A stretch of 10,519 nucleotides of DNA, taken from NCBI GenBank assembly GCA_910579085.1, contig CAJTRU010000099.1:1-10519 (forward strand), written 5' to 3'. Of this stretch, positions 7,235 to 10,519 are shown piece by piece (within the stretch, counting starts at the first letter, position 1; every line of letters begins with the position of its first letter). The notes below the pieces were generated by a model. The model saw only the letters and a list, made by a program, of their open reading frames with translations, was not told the origin of the DNA and made no database searches. The position numbers were made by a program, and so were the translations under genes. This stretch comes from an uncultured Lachnospiraceae bacterium (lineage in GTDB: Bacteria > Bacillota > Clostridia > Lachnospirales > Lachnospiraceae).

Positions 7235-7831
7235 TTGGGCAAATTAGATGAAAATAAAAAGATAAAGCAGGAAGCTTTACTTAGCTCGGCATTTAAACTT
7301 TTTACAGAAAAAGGTATAAACAATACTTCTATTTCAGATATTGTAAGCAGCGCAAAACTTGCAAAAGGGACTTTTTATCTGTATTTTAAAGATAAATATG
7401 ATATAAGGGACCGGCTTGTAACAAAACAAGGCAACCGCCTTTTTGAAAATGCCAATATGGCACTAGAGAAAAGCGGATGCCAGACTTTAGAAGACTGTGT
7501 TATATTTATAGCAGATAATGTTATAGGCCAGCTTAATGAAAACCAGGCATTACTTAAATTTATATCAAAGAATTTAAGCTGGGCAGTATTTTCAAATATT
7601 CGTATAGCTGGCAAAGATAATATGAACTGCATGGATATATTTAAAGAACTTATAAAAAAATCAGGGCGCAGGTTTGAAAATGAAGAGCTTATGATATTTA
7701 TGATAGTAGAACTTGTAAATTCTACATGTTATAGTGCAATAATATATAAGTCGCCTGTAACACTTGAAGAATTAAAACCTGGTCTGTATACTACAATAAG
7801 AGGAATAATAAAACAATTTGAAGTTGGTTAA
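7235..7831 (+). CDS. TetR/AcrR-family transcriptional repressor
   Basis: A 198-residue DNA-binding regulator, a usual TetR length. The N-terminal helix-turn-helix lies at about residues 31-51 (TSISDIVSSAKLAKGTFYLYF region), with the family's GTFYLYFKDK signature and a preceding helix ALLSSAFKLFTEKGI. The remaining mostly helical part (about 60-198) would be the ligand-binding and dimerisation domain; no known ligand pocket is recognised. Translation starts at TTG, possibly keeping repressor levels low. It is the last gene of the transporter operon and has no promoter of its own that I can see in the 21-nt gap. Two matching 13-bp palindromes at the operon promoter are its most likely binding sites, which would make the operon autorepressed and inducible by a substrate of the pump. 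That circuit is inference. Confidence 0.94.
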   Translation: MGKLDENKKIKQEALLSSAFKLFTEKGINNTSISDIVSSAKLAKGTFYLYFKDKYDIRDRLVTKQGNRLFENANMALEKSGCQTLEDCVIFIADNVIGQLNENQALLKFISKNLSWAVFSNIRIAGKDNMNCMDIFKELIKKSGRRFENEELMIFMIVELVNSTCYSAIIYKSPVTLEELKPGLYTTIRGIIKQFEVG

Positions 7832-7866
7832 AAAAGCAGGCAATGTGTAAGCATTGCCTGCTTTTT
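7831..7866 (+). terminator. Strong intrinsic terminator of the transporter operon
   Basis: An 11-bp perfect stem, AGCAGGCAATG (7835-7845) with CATTGCCTGCT (7852-7862), has a 6-nt loop and is followed by TTTT (7863-7866), with matching A residues on the left side. It overlaps the last base of the TetR stop codon. The A run makes it potentially bidirectional, so leftward transcripts may stop here too. Confidence 0.92.
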
Positions 7867-7994
7867 AATGTATTTTAATTTTAAGCCGTCAAAAGGTGGC
7901 TGGCTGTTTTATAGAAGAATTTCTTATTAATTAGAAAATACTGTAAAAACCAGTATTTACAATATATGGAATAAAACTTATGGAAAAAAATAAC

Positions 7995-8025
7995 AAAAAA
8001 AATCGTGAAGATGGCTGCTTCACGA
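7995..8025 (-). terminator. Intrinsic terminator on the minus strand
   Basis: Read leftward: TCGTGAAG (8018-8025), loop CAGCCAT (8011-8017), CTTCACGA (8003-8010), then T8 (8002-7995). The stem is perfect at 8 bp with an unusually long T tract. It forms part of the left 32-bp inverted repeat. Confidence 0.75.
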
Positions 8026-8034
8026 AAGATTTTA
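8003..8034 (+). repeat. Left arm of a perfect 32-bp inverted repeat
   Basis: The 32 bases from TCGTGAAGATGGC to AAGATTTTA are exactly the reverse complement of 8306-8337. The arm also contains its own 8-bp hairpin (8003-8010 with 8018-8025). Identity stops abruptly at both ends. Confidence 0.95.
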
Positions 8035-8053
8035 TATCTGGACTGTATCTTGG

Positions 8054-8082
8054 ATTATATGCTTAAAATGGCACTTTGTCAA
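8054..8082 (-). promoter_or_regulatory. Perfect consensus sigma-A promoter on the minus strand
   Basis: Read leftward: TTGACA (8077-8082), exactly 17 bp, then TATAAT (8054-8059). Both hexamers and the spacing are ideal, stronger than any other promoter in the window. It drives no protein gene; a terminator follows within about 25 nt of the predicted start. Confidence 0.7.
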
Positions 8083-8141
8083 TAAGTGAAAAAGAATATT
8101 TTTTTAAAAAAGTGTTAATATTGCCTATAATTTTATCTGAG

Positions 8142-8161
8142 AGCCGTCAAATAAGCCGTCA
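8142..8161 (+). repeat. Tandem AGCCGTCA motifs, part of a four-copy set
   Basis: AGCCGTCA occurs at 8142-8149 and 8154-8161, 12 bp apart, between the arms of a 7-bp inverted repeat (8134-8140 with 8159-8165). A further plus-strand copy lies at 7884-7891. On the opposite strand, CTGACGGCTTAT (8417-8428) is the exact reverse complement of 8151-8162. All four lie within about 545 bp of non-coding DNA. Confidence 0.6.
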
Positions 8162-8305
8162 GATAGTAAAATAGAAAAAATACACAAAAATATATAGTTT
8201 TTAATAAGAATTTAAACAGAAAAAAGCTGGTTTTAACCATTTTTGGCATTAAACAACGTTATAGAAAGCTGAATAATAATATTTTATATTACATCTATTA
8301 CTATT

Positions 8306-8337
8306 TAAAATCTTTCGTGAAGCAGCCATCTTCACGA
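8306..8337 (-). repeat. Right arm of the perfect 32-bp inverted repeat
   Basis: Exact reverse complement of 8003-8034. Here the internal hairpin is longer, 10 bp (TTTCGTGAAG 8313-8322 with CTTCACGAAA 8330-8339), but it is followed by CAACAAAGG and not a T tract. Unlike the left arm it therefore does not look like a working terminator. Confidence 0.95.
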
Positions 8338-8490
8338 AACAACAAAGGCATAATGTGGTGTAACCCTTTATTTTATAAAGCTTTGTTTTCTGGTTACAAT
8401 ATAAATGGCAGAAAGCCTGACGGCTTATCAAACTTAGTTATCAGTTGTAAAGCAAAGAATATTATTTTTAAAGATACTGCATTTAGAAAT

Positions 8491-8525
8491 AAACCTTAAC
8501 GCTTTTGCCTGCGCTTTTAAGGTTT
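8491..8525 (+). other. Hairpin overlapping the surface-gene -35
   Basis: AAACCTTAA (8491-8499) and TTAAGGTTT (8517-8525) form a perfect 9-bp stem, with an inner CGC/GCG pairing (8500-8502, 8511-8513) and an asymmetric bulge. Only four T follow, so as a terminator it is weak. Its right end touches the predicted -35 of the surface-protein promoter, so it may be an upstream transcript's terminator or a regulator's palindrome. Confidence 0.45.
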
Positions 8526-8552
8526 TAACATGTATATTCTGCGCTTTACAAT
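8525..8552 (+). promoter_or_regulatory. Probable promoter of the surface-protein gene
   Basis: TTAACA (8525-8530), a 16-bp spacer, then TACAAT (8547-8552), each five of six consensus bases. The start would be near 8559, giving a leader of about 55 nt with AAAGGGGAG (8594-8602) as ribosome site, 11 nt before ATG 8614. Confidence 0.5.
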
Positions 8553-8613
8553 TGGTATATATAAAATTAACAATTAATAACATTTATGAAAAGAAAGGGG
8601 AGAATAATTTTTT

Positions 8614-10519
8614 ATGAAGTTTTTTAAACAGACAAAAGAAACAAAGCGTAAGATTAGTTTCTTTATGGCACTGGCAATGGTAATTTCATTATTACCAGTA
8701 TCATCAGTTGTAAAAGCAGCAACTAGTAATACAAGTGATGTATATTTAAGTGTAGATACCAAAAGTGCAAAATATGTAAAAATGGATAAAGTATTACATT
8801 CTGACGGGGCAGCTACTGCTTCAGTCATAATAGCTCCTGAAAGCGGTGTTACAATTACAGATGTAACATCTGCTGGTAACAACATGGAGGTAAAAGCGGC
8901 AGCAGTAACATTGGGAAGTATATCTTTAAAAAAGGATAAAGTAGTAGCAAATGCTTCTGTAGTAGTAAAGGAAAAAACTAGCAATACAGGAAGCAAAGTT
9001 GCTTCAGTATCATCATCATCATTAGCAAGTGGTGTAATTGCAAAAGCATCCTTAACAGCAACAGGTCCATCTATAGCTTCTAAAAATATTACAGGTGCAG
9101 TAATTTCTATTGATGGAATTGCATCAAATAAAAATATTGAAGTAGCAATAGTTATGGAAAGTGGAGAGCCAGAAGAAACTCCTGGCACTGAAAGTGATTT
9201 TACAGTTAACTATAGTGGTACTATAACAAATGCTGATATTGAAGTTTCTTTATCTGGCGAAAATTTTAAAAGTGGAAGCAAAGTTAAAGCAACTGATACT
9301 TTAGATATTACAATTAAACCAGAGCCTGGTTACTATTTTGAGAATAATAACCCACCAAATATTACTTTAAAAGATGCTAAGAGTGCAACTCTTAATAAAT
9401 TAGGAGTAATAAAAGATGCTTATAAAGCAACTGTTAGCAAATTTAAAGCAACTACAGAAATAACAATATCTGGTGAAGTGAAAAAGGCTGATGTTGTAAA
9501 TGAAACTAATGCAGAGGAAAATGTTGGCGGGGCAACATTAGATACAGAGTCAATACAGAATGTTAAGACAGATATTAAAGATGCTTTTAAAGAGAGTGAT
9601 AAAGTAACTCCTGCAAGTGCTGCTGCTGTTAAAGAAGCATTAGACGATAATGGAACTATTGGTGTTTCACTTAGTGTAACAGATGCCGGAATTGCTGCAG
9701 CAGATGAAGAAAAGGGTAAGAATGCAATTGTTTCTGATGATAAAAAAGCAAAGGACAGAGCAGTTGCCCTTAACATTTCATTAACTGCTATATGCAGGGA
9801 TAAAAATAACAATGAAGTTGCAAGAGTTGAAGTAAATGAACTGACTAAAGAGGTAAAGGTTACTATAAAAGCTAATGAAATTTTCAAAGATAACTTTAGT
9901 GACACACCTGCTGATGGTTATACAAGAAAATACTTTGTAATAAGAGTACATAATGGCAAAACAGAGAAAATTGAATGTAAATTTGTAGATGGTAATATTG
10001 AATTTAGCAGTAAACTGTTTTCTACATATGTATTCTACTATGAAGATGTAAAAGAGAACCAGGGTGGAAACAATGGTGGTTCAACAGGAGGCAGTTCTGG
10101 AATAGGTTCTTATGTACCTTCAGGCACTTCTACACCTGCACCATCAGCTACACCAAGTGCAACCCCTGACGCTTCAGCAACCCCTGATGCTTCTGTTGCA
10201 CCAAGTACAGAACCATCTGCTTCCCCTTCAGAACCAGGCACAAATGTTCCAGGTGAAAGCAGCAAACCAGATACAACAGCGGCACCAGGCGGCAATGGTG
10301 GTGATGACAAGAATACAGGAAATAATGTTGTAAAAGTGAAAGTTGGCAAGAAAGTGACTGTAAACAGCTCAAAGTACAAAGTTACATCTGTTTCAGGTAC
10401 AAGGGCAGTACAGTTTACAAGCGGCAAGAAAAATGCAAAGAATGTTGTAATACCTGCAACTGTCAAAATCAGTGGCAAGAATTACAAAGTAACTTCTATT
10501 GCAAATAATGCGTTTAAGA
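8614..10519 (+). CDS. Secreted BspA-like surface protein, C-terminus outside window
   Basis: The reading frame is open from ATG 8614 to the window edge (635 codons, no stop), so the gene is partial. Residues 1-36 form a signal peptide: basic MKFFKQTKETKRK, a hydrophobic core, and a likely cut after VVKA. Residues about 37-190 are Ser/Ala/Val-rich beta-type sequence. About 195-290 looks like an Ig-like domain (DFTVNYSGTI ... TEITISGEV). About 290-485 contains KLFSTYVFYYED, which resembles the FSTYALAY segment seen in many clostridial surface proteins. A Gly/Ser stretch and a Ser/Thr/Pro/Ala linker with SATPDA repeats (about 507-570) follow. From about 574 comes VKVGKKVTVNSSKYKVTSV, then NVVIPATVKISGKNYKVTSI and ANNAFK, typical of the entry into BspA-type leucine-rich repeats. 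It probably acts at the cell surface, perhaps in adhesion or glycan contact; the ligand is unknown. ATG 8586 is out of frame. Confidence 0.88.
   Translation, partial: MKFFKQTKETKRKISFFMALAMVISLLPVSSVVKAATSNTSDVYLSVDTKSAKYVKMDKVLHSDGAATASVIIAPESGVTITDVTSAGNNMEVKAAAVTLGSISLKKDKVVANASVVVKEKTSNTGSKVASVSSSSLASGVIAKASLTATGPSIASKNITGAVISIDGIASNKNIEVAIVMESGEPEETPGTESDFTVNYSGTITNADIEVSLSGENFKSGSKVKATDTLDITIKPEPGYYFENNNPPNITLKDAKSATLNKLGVIKDAYKATVSKFKATTEITISGEVKKADVVNETNAEENVGGATLDTESIQNVKTDIKDAFKESDKVTPASAAAVKEALDDNGTIGVSLSVTDAGIAAADEEKGKNAIVSDDKKAKDRAVALNISLTAICRDKNNNEVARVEVNELTKEVKVTIKANEIFKDNFSDTPADGYTRKYFVIRVHNGKTEKIECKFVDGNIEFSSKLFSTYVFYYEDVKENQGGNNGGSTGGSSGIGSYVPSGTSTPAPSATPSATPDASATPDASVAPSTEPSASPSEPGTNVPGESSKPDTTAAPGGNGGDDKNTGNNVVKVKVGKKVTVNSSKYKVTSVSGTRAVQFTSGKKNAKNVVIPATVKISGKNYKVTSIANNAFK
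10132..10260 (+). repeat. Repeats coding for the Ser/Thr/Pro/Ala linker
   Basis: Near-identical short units such as GCAACCCCTGACGCTTCA and GCAACCCCTGATGCTTCT encode SATPDA-type repeats. The segment is likely a flexible spacer between the N-terminal domains and the leucine-rich-repeat region, and could vary in length between strains through slippage. Confidence 0.6.

Larger units (their letters stand above)
7995..8047 (-). ncRNA. Candidate tiny RNA of about 50 nt, promoter to terminator
   Basis: A perfect-consensus minus-strand promoter (8054-8082) predicts a start near 8047. Only about 22 nt later the RNA enters an intrinsic terminator: stem TCGTGAAG/CTTCACGA with 7-nt loop CAGCCAU, then eight U (from A 7995-8002) and, after GUUA, seven more. 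The product would be about 50 nt, mostly terminator hairpin. Its 32-nt core is identical to the plus strand at 8306-8337. Function is unknown; it could equally be the remnant of an element's promoter that is immediately shut off. Confidence 0.4.
8003..8337. mobile_element. MITE-like segment bounded by 32-bp inverted repeats
   Basis: A 335-bp AT-rich segment without a protein gene, bounded by perfect 32-bp inverted repeats. Size and shape suit a miniature inverted-repeat element. No clear target duplication is visible: the flanks are only loosely alike (AACAAAAAAAA left, AACAACAAA right). It might instead be a structured RNA region or an old duplication of a terminator. No transposase is encoded here. 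Confidence 0.35.
7867..8524. other. Non-coding stretch rich in inverted repeats
   Basis: About 650 bp, very AT-rich, between the operon terminator and the surface-protein promoter. I find no reading frame with a ribosome site and a recognisable product. It holds an 8-bp hairpin (AAATACTG 7936-7943 with CAGTATTT 7951-7958), two perfect 32-bp inverted repeats, a minus-strand promoter-terminator pair, four AGCCGTCA motifs, a 7-bp inverted repeat TATCTGA/TCAGATA (8134-8140, 8159-8165), and a 9-bp hairpin at 8491-8525. No tRNA, rRNA or known riboswitch class was recognised. Confidence 0.7.

Noticed and set aside
6742..7323. 193-codon minus-strand reading frame opposite the heptad gene
   Set aside because: Repetitive Ser/Pro-rich product caused by the antisense of the LxxG heptad codons; no start signals.
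8011..8085. 24-codon plus-strand frame starting MAASRKILYL, overlapping the tiny-RNA locus
   Set aside because: Considered as a type I toxin under antisense control, but it has no ribosome site, no convincing upstream promoter, and is not a typical hydrophobic toxin peptide.
8221..8244. AAAAAGC-TGGTTTTAACCA-TTTTT as an intrinsic terminator
   Set aside because: The stem is only about 4-5 bp and AT-rich, with no identifiable transcript to end.
7884..8428. AGCCGTCA repeats as a CRISPR array
   Set aside because: Copies are only 8-12 bp, irregularly spaced and in both orientations; no spacers or cas genes.
8249..8431. 60-codon minus-strand reading frame across the right repeat arm
   Set aside because: No ribosome site and no recognisable product; it arises from the AT-rich repeat region.
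8317..8499. 60-codon plus-strand reading frame starting at GTG
   Set aside because: The start lies inside the inverted-repeat arm, there is no ribosome site, and the product resembles nothing known.
8574..9188. 204-codon minus-strand reading frame opposite the surface gene
   Set aside because: Low-complexity antisense shadow of the surface-protein gene, which has a clear signal peptide and domains on the plus strand.

Overview
This is low-GC DNA of the kind found in Gram-positive Clostridia. Four things point to the family Lachnospiraceae: an HtpG with a QQQSQYVNMFKEQ-type segment, a large LxxG-heptad envelope protein beside an MMPL pump, a BspA-like surface protein with a Ser/Thr/Pro linker, and AAAGGAGG-like ribosome sites. 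The species cannot be named from the sequence alone. All confident genes are on the + strand.

Layout. (1) 1-212: a regulatory region with a perfect CIRCE heat-shock operator (58-84), a near-consensus promoter firing leftward out of the window, the rightward htpG promoter (92-120), and a second, degenerate CIRCE-like element in the htpG leader (137-163). (2) 219-2312: htpG (Hsp90), followed by its own terminator. (3) 2486-7866: a three-gene operon encoding an MMPL/RND-type membrane transporter, a large extracytoplasmic protein with LxxG heptads, and a TetR-family repressor with a TTG start. A strong terminator ends it. Two matching 13-bp palindromes, one over the -35 and one just after the start of transcription, are the likely operators of that TetR protein, so the operon is probably autoregulated. 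(4) 7867-8524: about 650 bp with no convincing protein gene but dense structure. It holds two perfect 32-bp inverted repeats 271 bp apart, a consensus minus-strand promoter that meets an intrinsic terminator within about 50 nt (a candidate tiny RNA), and four copies of an AGCCGTCA motif. (5) 8525-10519: promoter and start of a secreted, probably BspA-like surface protein that runs off the window edge.

How the genes fit together. HtpG is a cytosolic stress chaperone, apparently under HrcA/CIRCE control. The transporter and heptad protein probably form one envelope export machine for an unknown, likely amphipathic, substrate, and the TetR protein would sense a ligand of that system. The last gene is a separate transcription unit for a cell-surface protein. 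The most unusual part is the non-coding region 7867-8524.
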